A stretch of DNA of 64,000 nucleotides from Hydractinia symbiolongicarpus (lineage: Eukaryota > Cnidaria > Hydrozoa > Anthoathecata > Hydractiniidae). Where the stretch lies: positions 7,440,001 to 7,504,000 of the forward strand of contig NC_079885.1 of NCBI RefSeq assembly GCF_029227915.1, written 5' to 3'. Numbering within the stretch: position 1 is the stretch's first letter; each line of letters starts with the position of its first letter. This document shows, one piece after another, positions 1 to 10,759 of the stretch. The notes beneath the pieces were generated by a model that saw only the letters and a list, made by a program, of their open reading frames with translations, did not search any database and was not told where the DNA came from. Both the position numbers and the translations under genes were made by a program.

Positions 1-3000
1 AGAGATAAGTGGATACGTAATTTCTTTGTGTGTGATTTAGTAGCCACTACTCACTGCCAAAAGGAACTGTCATGTTATTTGATTTATTTGTAATTAAGAT
101 TACATATTGATTTTTCTATAATTTTAGCCCTTATCCATTTTATTATTTCAGAATTTTTTATGCTTTGTTTGTATGAAAGTAAGAAAATCTAATGTGTTGC
201 CTTGGGTGAATACAACCTTTGTCCAAGGTAAAATTTATCTGTGATGCTGTGCCTTAGCCTGTGACAGGTATGTCGTATCGTGAAGACTTCCAGGCTAGTC
301 ATTATTTCAGACATGCATAATACATATTTTATGCCACCCCTTTATCAGCATACTAACATTGAATAAATATTTCATGCTAGTTTGTGAGAAATGTCGAATG
401 GGCAAAATAGAATTTCCTACTGTCAACGTTGTTTTGATTGTCCATGTTTGTGTGAATTTTGCTTTCTTTCTTTTATAATTCATGTTTAATAAGAAAAAAA
501 GAGTGAAATTATTAGAGAGTTCTTTTAAGTTTAACGTAAGAAAATGTTAGTAAAATTTGAAATTGCATCAGAGGTTATTAAATTTTCATATACCAGTTCT
601 TCGGTGCATAACCACTTAAAAAATCTATTTCTTACGCCATATTGATATCGTTGATAAGTTTAGCTATATTTTTAACACTTTTAGGCAACTAGCTCTATTT
701 TTTTCGTAAGAAACACGAAACTGGGATTCAGCCTAGAGTGTTCTTATTTTTCCACATGGTCGGTCTAAAATTGTGCTTTTTCTGTTTTTATATTTTGAGC
801 GTTTTTTTAATTATTTCATTATTATTTTTAATTTATTTATTTACAACTTTTTGTAATTCTCCCCAAAAAATGATTCTTGGAAGATTCTGTTTAAATGATA
901 TTATTCGAAGTGTTTTTAGGGAAAAAAAAGAAAAACGAACAAAATTTCAGCCCTGTTATTGTTGTTAATATGTACTTATATTCCAGCGATTCACAGTCTC
1001 GTTGTTCTTATATAAAAAAATCTTTTGTTATCGCTAGGGAGGACTTTTTAAAACCCTCCACAACGGTTTAATAGCTTTAAATGTTACCCATACGTTTTCT
1101 TATGTCAATATATATTCTACATATTGTAATAAGTATAAAGCTATAAAAATATTCCTTTTTGTGGTTTTGTGTATATATTGATTGTGACTAGCTGTCTCAG
1201 TTTATAATGGAAAGTAAACATTGAAAGGGATTACAAAATTCGTATTACAAGGTGATTCTGACTAAGCTACTGGTGTCATAAACATTTAAATTTTTTCTGC
1301 GTCTTTAAATCTATTATGCATAAAAAATAAAGCTTTTCTTTATAAAGCTGTTGAGTGTTTATAAAAAATAAATGTTTTTATAACTCCATTGATTGTTTGC
1401 ATAGGGCTTTCATTAACACCTGGTCAATTTCATGTGAATCAAAAGAGAAGTGACAATGGAGTGATTTTTTGAAGTTCGAGAAGGCGTACTGTCCTTTTAT
1501 AAGATGCCAAATCTAGCTGGGGTTGTATTTACGTGTTTTTTTTTCCGTAACGATGGTTGATGGCTACTTTGATGAAATTAAATTTGAAGGCTATTGTTAA
1601 AAATGGAAGGTGGTGTAGTAAGGACAAATGTTTTGGTTTTGTGTGAAAAAAAAGTTGATTGTGTAGAAGTTGAACACGATCTAATTTTTTTTTTTAATTT
1701 AGTGTTGTTAGTATTTATAGTTGTGTTTGTGTGTAGTTTGGTCGCTGCAACATAAACTCCTTTACCGTTTTTTTTTTCTTGAAAGGACACAAAAACATGG
1801 GGAATATCTTTAAGACAGAAATTTTGAAGTATCAATTTCACCCCACATATTTTGGGGCCTAATGTACTGCAACATAAATTAAAAAAATGCTCAAAAGTAT
1901 CAGAACAAAGTGAGGATAATATTAGGCTGAACATCTTTGAAAAATAAAAAGACTTTAAGTCAAACCTTGTGGTTCTTATAATAAAAAAGTGTACGTCTTT
2001 GAATTTATTATTTCGACGCATTTTGAATTTTTAGTAATAAAACCGCATTGGATAGATACTTTCAAAAGCGTTCTTTTTGTAAATTTTCAACTCTATTTGT
2101 TGCCAGGCAGTGCAATCTTTGTCGCATACTCTTGTGGTCGAAGCCTTTTATTATTTCAATTTGTAAAAATACTAGCCTCGTTTTTAAAACGAGGCAAACT
2201 TTAATAAGATTTATGAAGCTTTAAAAGGTTGGTTACCTAGTGAATATTTTGAATTGCTCGACGAGGATTGCAGACATTTTTTTTGAAACCGTCATAAAAA
2301 AAGTGCGATTCGTTAATGAATTTGGCGAAGGTCTGTTTCATTGTGTATTGCACATGCATGCTCCTCGATAATTATGGTTTGTGGGAGATATTAAAAAATT
2401 TATACAAATCTTTACTTTTTTATGGATTACAATTTTCTACTGTTGTGAATTTTTTATGTTAGTAGAAAATGCGTATACTCTTCATCAAAACGTTTTTTGC
2501 GCCAAGGAAAGGAGGCTTTCAAAATGGCTGTTATATGTTATAGTAGGAAATGGCTCGTGGAAATCTGCTGTAATCTTTTTAAAATTGTTTCGTTCTAATA
2601 CACACTTTTTTGTTTTAATTTTTTTTAACATGTTATAAATTTAAATTATCCTTGAAATTGTTCTTTTTTTTTTCTTTCATTTTTTTTTCGACATGTGTCT
2701 CACAGATTGGCAGAAAATTTTACATGATTGGTTTGTGTATCGTATACTGCCAGAAGCATGATGGGTTTATAATATTTGATGAGATTATCCCTTTGTAAGC
2801 TATATGTTTGTGTTGAAACTTTATTTTGGCATTACAATTTTTCTTTCACATGAATTACGTTTTTTTAAAGGCTTATCTGTGTGTATCAAGTTTGCAAGTT
2901 TCACTTTCCAACTGTGGTTAGCGTCGATCTTGCAAAAAAATTTCAAGTTTCATTCATTTTTGTGTGATGTTTGTTATTATTTTATTCTTTGCTTTTCAAT

Positions 3001-5938
3001 ATCCTTTTTTGTTCTATATTTCTTCCTTTATCCTTTTATGGAAAGAACATTATAGATACGCTGTAGTGGTTGAAGAGGTTTTAAATTTAAAATGAACTTT
3101 TCAAGGGTTTTTATAGTAGGCTCTTCGTTTGCGCGCCTTTTTTTTTGAGTTTATACCGGCGTTGCCTGGATTCCTTGATTTTTCTAACAAATCGCAAATT
3201 GTAATATCTATGGTGAGGAGTGATGTAACAACTACGATGGAGCGTGTTTTGTAATGTCAACAATGGTTGTCATTAGTGATAAGACGTGGATACGTATCAC
3301 ACGTAAAAGTTTGTTATCTTAAAATGGAATTTGGTGTCGTCACGAAGTATTGTAATAATTGAATTTCAACATGCCATTTTTTATCTGTATAATTCTCACT
3401 TCTGTTTGTTTGTGCAACCAACGCGAGGTGTGTGTGTTTCAGTGATGTCATCTCGAATTGTATAAAATAATTCTTTCAGTTTGTAGTAATTTCCGTTCGA
3501 TTTATATATTATTAAGTGCTACATTTATAGACATTGGCGGTGATGTCAACGTATTTAATGAAAGAATTTAATGTTTATTTACGCACTGAAGAAGTCAGAC
3601 GTTTGTCATTGTTGTTAGTGGTGTTTCTATAGTTGCTCTGCGCTCTGCGTGTGACCATTTGTGTGAATTTTATTCCCGTTTTGAATGTTGAGTTTTTTAT
3701 GTATGTTATTGTTTGTCTGTTTGGTTTTCGTTGTTTGTGTTTTTTCAACATTTTTTATTAATTTTGTCGTGAAAATTATTTTCTTTTTTTTCTCCGCCAT
3801 CCTAATTGTTACTCTCAATTTTTCTGTTTGTTTGTTCCGCTCTTGATGTGGTTAACTTGGAATTTCTTAACTACATATCGATTATGCTAATTACGTCTGT
3901 TGGTAATAACTGGTATTTCATTATGCGTGAGGATGAAAGACGAACGCAGCGTGAGAATTCATCTATTTTGGTGAGGTTCTTGGTGGCGGTAGTTGGTAGG
4001 ATTACCGCACTCCAGTTGGTCGTTATCAATATTGAAGAGTTAAATCTGGTAACAATGGATTGTCTGACGAATTTAGCCTGGTGTTATTATTCATCTCTCT
4101 GGACAAATCTTCGCAATTAGCATCCTAATTAGTTACAATTAAATACAATTTCCTTTATTATGAAAATAAATTCACCACTCCCGAAAAGGATTCATTATAT
4201 TCGAGCTGTTTATAAAGTTGTTGGTTTTTTGTGAGACTCAGCTAAACTTCTTTTTGTGTGCGTGTATGAATTCATGTGTTTATTATGTCGCGTAAAAGTG
4301 CGATGCCACGAATCATGTCGATAAAAAAACCCTGCATTTCAATGCAGTTGATTTATAAATAAAAAAAGTGAACATTTTAGTTGCTGTTAAGACGAGCTTA
4401 AAATGCTCACTTTTATTGGAGTGTTAATTATTTCTGTTCAATTTATATGCGTATGTTACGTGGCTATTGTGGCGACAATTATTGTATTTTTTATTATCTT
4501 TGTTTACAGGGCGTGGTCCTATGAGGGGGGGGACTGATTTGAAAATTGTATAGGTCAGGTCATAAGGCATTGGATTTTTGACCGTTTATCTTAGAAGGGA
4601 TTTCCTATAGACGTCTTTCTGTTGCTATTTTTGTGAGTTTGTGAAGAACAAATGATTGATTTATTTTTCTTGGTTTACTTCATTGTTTTCACTTTCACTT
4701 ACACGGTTTTAGATCGAGATAAGTTTGAGTAATGTTTCAAAAGACAAGCACATCGAGTTATATACGAGGAAGTATAGCTCGCTACCATGTAGCATTTTCT
4801 CGTGTACTTGACAACTTGGTGTTATGTATATTAGCTTACTGTTCATATAGTTTGTCATCGTTCGTTGAGATGGTGTGTATTTTTAAACTTTAGAGTGCAC
4901 CATTACGTGGCTTTTAAGCGACCTGATTTGTACAGGCTAAAATGCATACAGTGAAAAGACATTGTGATGTCATGATTTTGTTTTTGACTGAAATACATAT
5001 TGTGAAATAACATTTCTGTACAATTTTTTTATTTTTTTTAAATCTTATTATTTCATGTTTTAATGTATTATTTTGTGTTCTATTTTTATTATTTCGTGTT
5101 TTAATTTTTTCGCTGTGATTTAATCTTTATGTTTACATGTTCATGTCGGCTTTCTTTGTCAACTTCGTCGGACTATTTTAATCGGCTAATCATTCTAAAT
5201 GACGGTTTAATGAGCTCATGCTTTTATTAATTAAAATTCCTTAATAGAAAAAATCTGGCTTTTCTATGTTATCAAGCTTGCTTTCAGATGTACGAGAGGA
5301 AATGTGTAAAAGTTTTGTTAATAACACGTTAAGCTTTTACAGATAAAGGAGACAAAAGTAGTATGCAATTCGATTTGCGATCTGTTCACATACCAGTGGC
5401 CAGTGACGAGCGTGTCTTGATAGCTGTAATGATTTTTGTTTGATTGTTTGTGTGTGATGATAATGTTACTCAAGTTTCAAACATTTGTAGAAATTTTTAC
5501 TGATTAATGTGATGTGGTTTTTGCGTTTGTTACGTCGGTCGTTGTTGTTGATGTCGTTTCGTCGTCGTTTTTTCATCTTCGTCGTCGTTTTACCATCTTC
5601 GTCGTTGCTGTTTTTGTCATCGTTTATGTTGCTGTCGTTCTTATTTTCCGTCGTTTGTTGTCGTCGTCGTTACTGTCGTTAATGTACCGTCGTTTCTTTG
5701 TTGTCGTCGTTACTTTGTTGTCGTCGTTACTTTGTTGTCGTCGTTATAGTTTTTGTTATTGTAATGTTGTCGTTAATAACCGTTAAATTTTTCTTCGGTC
5801 TTAATTTTGGTATTTGCTGAGAATGTTAGTCACTCAGCTACGGTTATTGATGTTTTAAAGTTCTTTTCACGATTTAATAGTTTTATAGTATAACATAAAA
5901 AAATAAAAACAAGGACATTAACTACATAACTCATTCCA
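1..5938. other. Non-coding upstream region, T/G-rich on + strand
   Basis: I find no convincing coding exon here. The + strand is strikingly rich in T and, in places, G: bases 2641-2700 hold 37 T against 10 A, and bases 3661-3720 hold 34 T, 9 A, 13 G and 4 C. Open frames in the region translate to Phe/Leu/Ile/Val-rich strings expected from that composition. A TATA-like stretch follows a CRE-like TGATGTCA near 3443-3475, but no exon can be tied to it. The region may be the 5' UTR or first intron of the downstream CAS gene, or the 3' part of a gene outside the window. Confidence 0.5.
5524..5780 (+). repeat. Degenerate GTC/GTT trinucleotide tract
   Basis: About 250 bases built mostly of GTC, GTT and TCG triplets in irregular order, with a core pattern such as TTGTCGTCGTTACT repeated near 5655-5745. 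An open frame through it is Val/Leu/Ser/Arg low-complexity and is best read as a by-product of the repeat. Confidence 0.75.
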
Positions 5939-6091
5939 ATGGGTTGGCACACTAAGAAACGAGAGAAATCTCTGAAGAAAGAAAAAGAACGGAAAAATAT
6001 TATCAACGAACAAAACATCATTAAAACTTCCAATAATAATAATAGTGCGATACAATGTTCTGATCTGGAGTTAAATGGTCACGAAATACAG
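5939..6091 (+). CDS. CAS gene, predicted first coding exon
   Basis: Encodes 51 residues, very rich in Lys, Glu and Asn, beginning MGWHTKKREK and ending before a GT donor at 6092. It is open from the ATG and joins exon 2 in phase 0, which is the argument for it. Vertebrate CAS proteins start only a few residues before the SH3 domain, so this 51-residue basic extension is unusual. It could be one of several alternative first exons, since vertebrate CAS genes do use alternative first exons. Transcript data would decide. Confidence 0.55.
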
Positions 6092-9000
6092 GTTGGTATA
6101 GGCGATAAACATTGTGTTTTTTTCTTTCGTTATATTATATGAACGTGTTTTAATTTACGCTTAGTAATAAATACTGTGAGATGACGTCAATATGAAATAA
6201 AACAAGTTTGGGAGCTAAGTTTTACGTGGCTTTATACGTAGCGTCGTATCCACCATGACTTTTGTAGCCCCGCTGGGGAGGACGTGTGTTCGAATCCCGA
6301 CTAGTATATGTCAGCGTTTGGCGCTAAGCATAAGAATAGTTTTGATCTTTTATGGGGATTGTCAAGTTGACCGGTTGCCGACCTGATACATACGTCCGTT
6401 GCTCCAGTGGCTGCCTATAGTTACTTACTATTGGTCAATATTTCGTCAGTTAGGTCAAAGAAATAATCTAAACCGACGAATTATTTGGGCCATCTTTAAA
6501 TCTTTCTTATCATCTTAATATATCCAAAAACTTTGGTCAGATATGTCTGATGACATAAATGATTGTCATTACATATTTCGGGGAAACTTTAATACTAGCA
6601 ACCTATTTGTTGTGAGTGTGTTATCTCATATTTTCAATCTTTTGTTTAGACTTTGTTAGCGAAGGCTTTATACGACAATCTAGCTGATGCTCCCGATGAG
6701 TTAAGCTTTCGAAAGGGCGATATTGTGACAGTGATCGAGCAAGATGTCGACGGGCTGGTTGGGTGGTGGTTATGTCTTCTTCACGGCAGGCAAGGTATCG
6801 TGCCTGGAAACAGGGTAAAGGTCATCCCTCCTGTAGAGTTGGACGAGTTTGAAAAAGACAGTAAAAAACGGAGTTCGTATGAAACTGATGAATTTTCTGA
6901 CGGCGTTGATTTTGCCGATGGCGGTGGACATAATTATGACGTACTTCCCGCGCCAGTTAAAGCGACCACTAGCATCCACTCTCCTTTAAGCATAAAGGAT
7001 ATGTTTGATATACCTTACAAAAATGATAAAAACGTCTTAGGAGAAGTGTACGACGTACCAAAGGCTCAGTCAAACGAAGAACTTTACGATAAGCCGAAAA
7101 ATACTACGAGCCCTGTGCAGGAAATTTACGACTTTCCAAGACCGGCCAGCGCGCAAGAGATTTACGACGTACCAAAGTCAAGCGAAACGACGAGCACAAC
7201 GCAAACACTTTACAATGTACCCACTCAATCAAGCATTGCTGCTCAGCAAAGCTTATTAAGTCCGGATAACCAGGAACTATACGACGTCCCCAATAAGACC
7301 GGTAGTGTGCTGGATATGGAGAAACTAATGGGAGAGATATACGACTCTCCTTTTAACGCTGACACCAACGTCAACACGATCAAGCGTTCTCCGCTAAACA
7401 GCAAAAACTCAACACCGCGAAACAGTATGAACTCCCCTGCTAGCTTCGTACAACACAAGCGGCAGTCTCAGGAGCTCTACGATGTGCCAAAAAGAGCATC
7501 TGCAGAAATATATGACACTCCCAATTCAGTTGGCGGTAACACCACTTCGCTCTCCGCAATGTCAGCAACCGAACCGTACGATGCACCAAAAGTCAATAAA
7601 GACGGTTTCAAGACTGTATTTCAGGAGGTTTACGACGTGCCCGTCTCGAATACTCTAAAAAGGCCAACACCTGCCAATAAACCAATGCCACCTAATTCGC
7701 AGACACTCCCAAAAGGTTTTAGCCCTAGAAATGCTCAGCCCGCCCGAAGTACTCGTTTACAAGAAATATACGACATTCCAACAACAGCTCTGAACAGGTC
7801 TTCGCCTAGCACACCCGTGCTGGAGCGCAAGTTGCTCGACGATGTGTACGACTCCCCGAAATCGATCGACGTCAGAAGCTCGACGCCGCAGGACGGAAAT
7901 AGTTTAATGCAGACGCCGGAGATTTACGATGTTCCACCACCCTCCAACGTAGAGGTGAATAAGGAGATATACGATACACCGAAAAATAACACTATTTCGA
8001 GAGACGAGATTTACGATGTTCCGTCCTCTCACAACCTGAACGACGTGATGGCTGATGTGACGCCAGCGTACAGTAATCATCGCAAAGGAAATCGTCAGAA
8101 CGATACATTTCTGCCAGTTGGTTCACTCGAAGACGACTACGTGGATTATCATGATATATGGAGCAAAGAGCCGCCCAAGGATTTATTGCGCGCCCACACT
8201 CAGGTAATTGTGTATTTGTTGTTTTGATGGTGTAACTGTTTAGTTATACAATCAATATAAAATCAGGGCTTTGAAAAGAAAATGAAGGAGATGTTTAACC
8301 CCTAAGACCAGACATTTTCCTAAAAAAACGAAGTAATTTATTTAAAACTGTCCGTAACCCATGAATTTATCCACGGTTTCGTCTATTTACCGCATTTCGT
8401 GTGCCTCGCTACTGCGGTTACCATTTTGCATGACAGACGATGGGCCGACATATACGGGTATTATAATATAGATGAAGTCTTTTATTGGTTGTGGTAACTA
8501 AAAAGAGGTATTTCTCATTTTTTAATATCAAGGCAAAAGTCAATGTCACATTACAGAGGACGTACACGCTCGCTTTATGCAGTGAAATAGTGCAAAGTAG
8601 TAATTTGTGATAGGGCTTAACATGTTTCACAGATCTCTTTAAAATGCTTAAAAAAAACTCTTAAAATTCAAATTTAAAAAACTTGAGCGTTTAATTTGAT
8701 TATGTTGTATAAATTACATCATGTCGCACGAAAATTGTTAATATTATCATATTTGTAGACCTGTTAAGGAGTACGTATTCAAACTTTACCAATAGCTACA
8801 TTGTTACAGATACCAAATGAGAAATAATATGTTTGTTCTAAGTAAAAGTCATTCTTATACGATCTTTTCAAATTAACCGGAAGTGTTAGTGCTACATACT
8901 TAGCAGCAAATTTAAGGGGCGCGAAATTTAATTCCGCAAATTTCTGATTTTTAATCATTCATAAATTTGTATTTCTATGTGTATTCCGCAAAATTGTGAA

Positions 9001-10759
9001 TATTTCGTGGTTTATTCGAATGGAACTGATCTTTGAGTATTAACGTATTCTTTGTTTATAGGGAGTATCTGCAAAGGAGCTCAGTCCTCCAGTTTCCCCC
9101 GGTGATGCGGCAAAGAAGCGATTTAGCGGTGAACAGAAAAAGTCGATATTGGACCAAATCAACTTTGAAGCCGTAAAGGAGCTTCAAATGACAACCAATG
9201 AAGCGGCGGACAGACTTTCTAAACTTCATTTAGCTGTCGATACTTGTGTTACCACGCTCATAGCTTATTGTAGGGAAAACTGGCTCGATATTTCGGTGTT
9301 AAAAACGACCATACAGCCAATACGCGATTTTTCAGGAAAATTAAAAACGGCCCTTCGTTTGTTGACAGAATTCGGACTGGGAACACTTGTCAACACAACG
9401 AAAAATATAAACGGAGAAATTTTAATGGATAAGTTAATTGGTGAGGTGGAGCCGTTGTTAGAATCGTATTACAAGGTCAAAATTTGTCTGATGCACTTAG
9501 ATACTAATAACTGGTCAGTGCCAGACATTCGACAAAGTTCAAACGAAAAGTTCTTCGCGACTTTAAACGCCATTATGATTTTATCACAACGCATTCCTGA
9601 TCAGTGTCGTGGTTTCAGTTTGTCAGTGCAGAACAATCTGAATGAGCTATTCGTACCCTCCCCTGTTGAAGCCATAACCAAGCAAATCGGTGCCTTGTCA
9701 ACAGACTCGAGAACATCGTCCTTAAAGCCGAACGTTTCTGAGCAGCGTGTACCGTCGTTGGAGGATTTACGTAAAGAAACAGCTGGGCGAAGACAACAAG
9801 CTCGAGACACTGGCACAGCAACATTGCAACGTCCTGTTCCGCGCTTGCCACCGAAACCAACATTACCGAACCAACGAAGATCTCTGGCTGGAGTAATAGA
9901 CCCACCCGAGTCGCCGCGTTTCTCGTTGGCAAATCGCGGTATCGGTCATATAGAACGACTTGTTACTGATTACGTTCCCGAAAATTCTCGGCAGAAAAAA
10001 TACGCGTCAGATCCAGCTACACCCTCCTACGCAGATGGACAAAAAACAATGTGGGGTGGTAGCTGTCCCATTCTCCTGGATCGAAATTCTGCGGCAGCAT
10101 ACAGCCCGCTCCGCACGACTGAGTCTATGTCCAGCTCCTCGTCAGTAGGAGCTAGCATACCAGAGGAAAATATCGAAATTAAACAGACTAATACGGAACA
10201 ATTCGGGAGAAATTACCCATCGGACTCAAACATATTATCGCCAGTTTTGACGCCGCTCCACACGCGCTCCGCTTCGTTGCCATGGGACGATAGGTTGAAA
10301 AACGCGTTCGCATATGAAGATACTGGTCCGAAGTCGCCTCCGCTGTCTCCATTAGATCATCGCGACATCGAGTCGTTGGAGTTCTTTTGTCGGCAAGTCG
10401 AATCGCAAGTCATGTTGTTGAGGGAGTCGATGAAAAATTTAACTGAAGCGGTGGAGAATCGTGACGAGCCCGTTGTCTTTGTGTCGCACTCGAAATTTAT
10501 TATACTTACAGCACACAAGGTTGTGCACGGTGGACAAGAAATACTGGGCAGACTGAAAAATCCAGAAATAAAAATGAAACTTAAAAATGGCTCCGCCCAT
10601 TTGACTGTATGCATACGGGGCGTGGTCGCATCTACTAAGACGGCTGCTTTAGAATATCCTGAACCAAGTGCCATGATGGAAATGATCAGTTCTGTACTAG
10701 CACTTGGCGATGCAGTTCGTATACTACACAGTGAATGCAGAAGAGCCTTAAATTCATAG
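5939..10759 (+). CDS. CAS-family (p130Cas/BCAR1-NEDD9 type) scaffold protein
   Basis: Docking scaffold of integrin and Src/FAK signalling at focal adhesions. I read three coding exons, 5939-6091, 6650-8203 and 9062-10759, all joined in phase 0, giving about 1134 residues; human BCAR1 is about 870. Domain order is: lysine-rich leader (1-51), SH3 (about 54-112), substrate domain with 16 YxxP motifs (about 184-505), helical serine-rich-type bundle (about 599-765), proline motif RLPPKP (about 829), FAT-like C-terminus (about 1004-1134). The SH3 has ALYDN, the WW pair and GIVPGN expected of CAS proteins, and the C-terminus has the family signature HSKFIILTAHK. Invertebrates usually carry one CAS gene standing for the four vertebrate paralogues, so I give no paralogue-specific symbol. 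The stop is TAG at 10757-10759. Domains are secure; exon 1 is less so. Confidence 0.93.
6232..6440 (+). mobile_element. tRNA-derived SINE copy in CAS intron 1
   Basis: A tRNA-like head ends with a good RNA polymerase III B-box (GTTCGAATCC near 6288-6297). The body contains GCGCTAAGCATAAGAATAG and later GACCGGTTGCC. The same two body motifs recur in the same order in the inverted copy near 30.3-30.6 kb (AGCGTTCAGCATGAGAATTAG, then GCCGGTTGTC), so both look like one SINE family. The ends are approximate. Confidence 0.5.
6650..8203 (+). CDS. CAS gene exon 2: SH3 and YxxP substrate domain
   Basis: Large 518-codon exon between an AG acceptor at 6648-6649 and a CAG/GTAATT donor. It encodes the SH3 domain followed by 16 YxxP motifs: 15 YDxP (YDVP, YDKP, YDFP, YDSP, YDTP, YDAP, YDIP) and one YNVP. 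In CAS proteins these tyrosines are phosphorylated by Src-family kinases and then bind the SH2 domains of Crk-type adaptors. Near the 3' end lies DDYVDYHDI, which resembles the vertebrate Src-SH2 site YDYVHL but sits before the helical bundle rather than after it. Confidence 0.95.
8204..9061 (+). other. CAS intron 2
   Basis: Intron of 858 bases with GTAATT donor and TTTATAG acceptor. It contains the inverted copy of a dispersed repeat at about 8340-8475, listed separately. No other structure was recognised. Confidence 0.85.
8340..8475 (-). repeat. Dispersed repeat, copy A
   Basis: On the - strand this stretch carries GCAAAATGGTAACCGC, then GTAGCGAGGCACACGAAAT, then an ACCGTGGAT block. The same blocks in the same order occur on the + strand at about 30708-30840. 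The two copies look clearly homologous over roughly 130 bases. No coding capacity or terminal repeat was recognised, so the class is unknown. Confidence 0.75.
9062..10759 (+). CDS. CAS gene exon 3: helical bundle and FAT-like domain
   Basis: Terminal coding exon of 565 codons plus stop. The first third is predominantly helical (ILDQINFEAVKEL onward) and corresponds to the serine-rich four-helix bundle of CAS proteins. Then comes a Pro/Ser-rich linker with RLPPKP, a likely Src-family SH3 ligand. The last about 130 residues (DIESLEFFCRQVESQ onward, with HSKFIILTAHK and STKTAALEYP) match the CAS C-terminal FAT-like domain, which directs focal-adhesion targeting. ATTAAA hexamers at 11101 and 11112 are candidate poly(A) signals about 350 bases after the stop. 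Confidence 0.93.
   Translation, partial: GVSAKELSPPVSPGDAAKKRFSGEQKKSILDQINFEAVKELQMTTNEAADRLSKLHLAVDTCVTTLIAYCRENWLDISVLKTTIQPIRDFSGKLKTALRLLTEFGLGTLVNTTKNINGEILMDKLIGEVEPLLESYYKVKICLMHLDTNNWSVPDIRQSSNEKFFATLNAIMILSQRIPDQCRGFSLSVQNNLNELFVPSPVEAITKQIGALSTDSRTSSLKPNVSEQRVPSLEDLRKETAGRRQQARDTGTATLQRPVPRLPPKPTLPNQRRSLAGVIDPPESPRFSLANRGIGHIERLVTDYVPENSRQKKYASDPATPSYADGQKTMWGGSCPILLDRNSAAAYSPLRTTESMSSSSSVGASIPEENIEIKQTNTEQFGRNYPSDSNILSPVLTPLHTRSASLPWDDRLKNAFAYEDTGPKSPPLSPLDHRDIESLEFFCRQVESQVMLLRESMKNLTEAVENRDEPVVFVSHSKFIILTAHKVVHGGQEILGRLKNPEIKMKLKNGSAHLTVCIRGVVASTKTAALEYPEPSAMMEMISSVLALGDAVRILHSECRRALNS

Noticed and set aside
738-4120. Several open frames of 60-150 codons with signal-peptide or membrane-like sequence
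   Set aside because: Their Phe/Leu/Ile/Val richness follows from the T-rich strand; no domains, no consistent splice partners.
5514-5786. 90-codon Val/Ser/Arg-rich frame
   Set aside because: It lies wholly in the degenerate GTC/GTT repeat.
5939-5960. Possible N-myristoylation site at the CAS start (MGWHT)
   Set aside because: Trp right after Gly is excluded by the usual myristoylation pattern.
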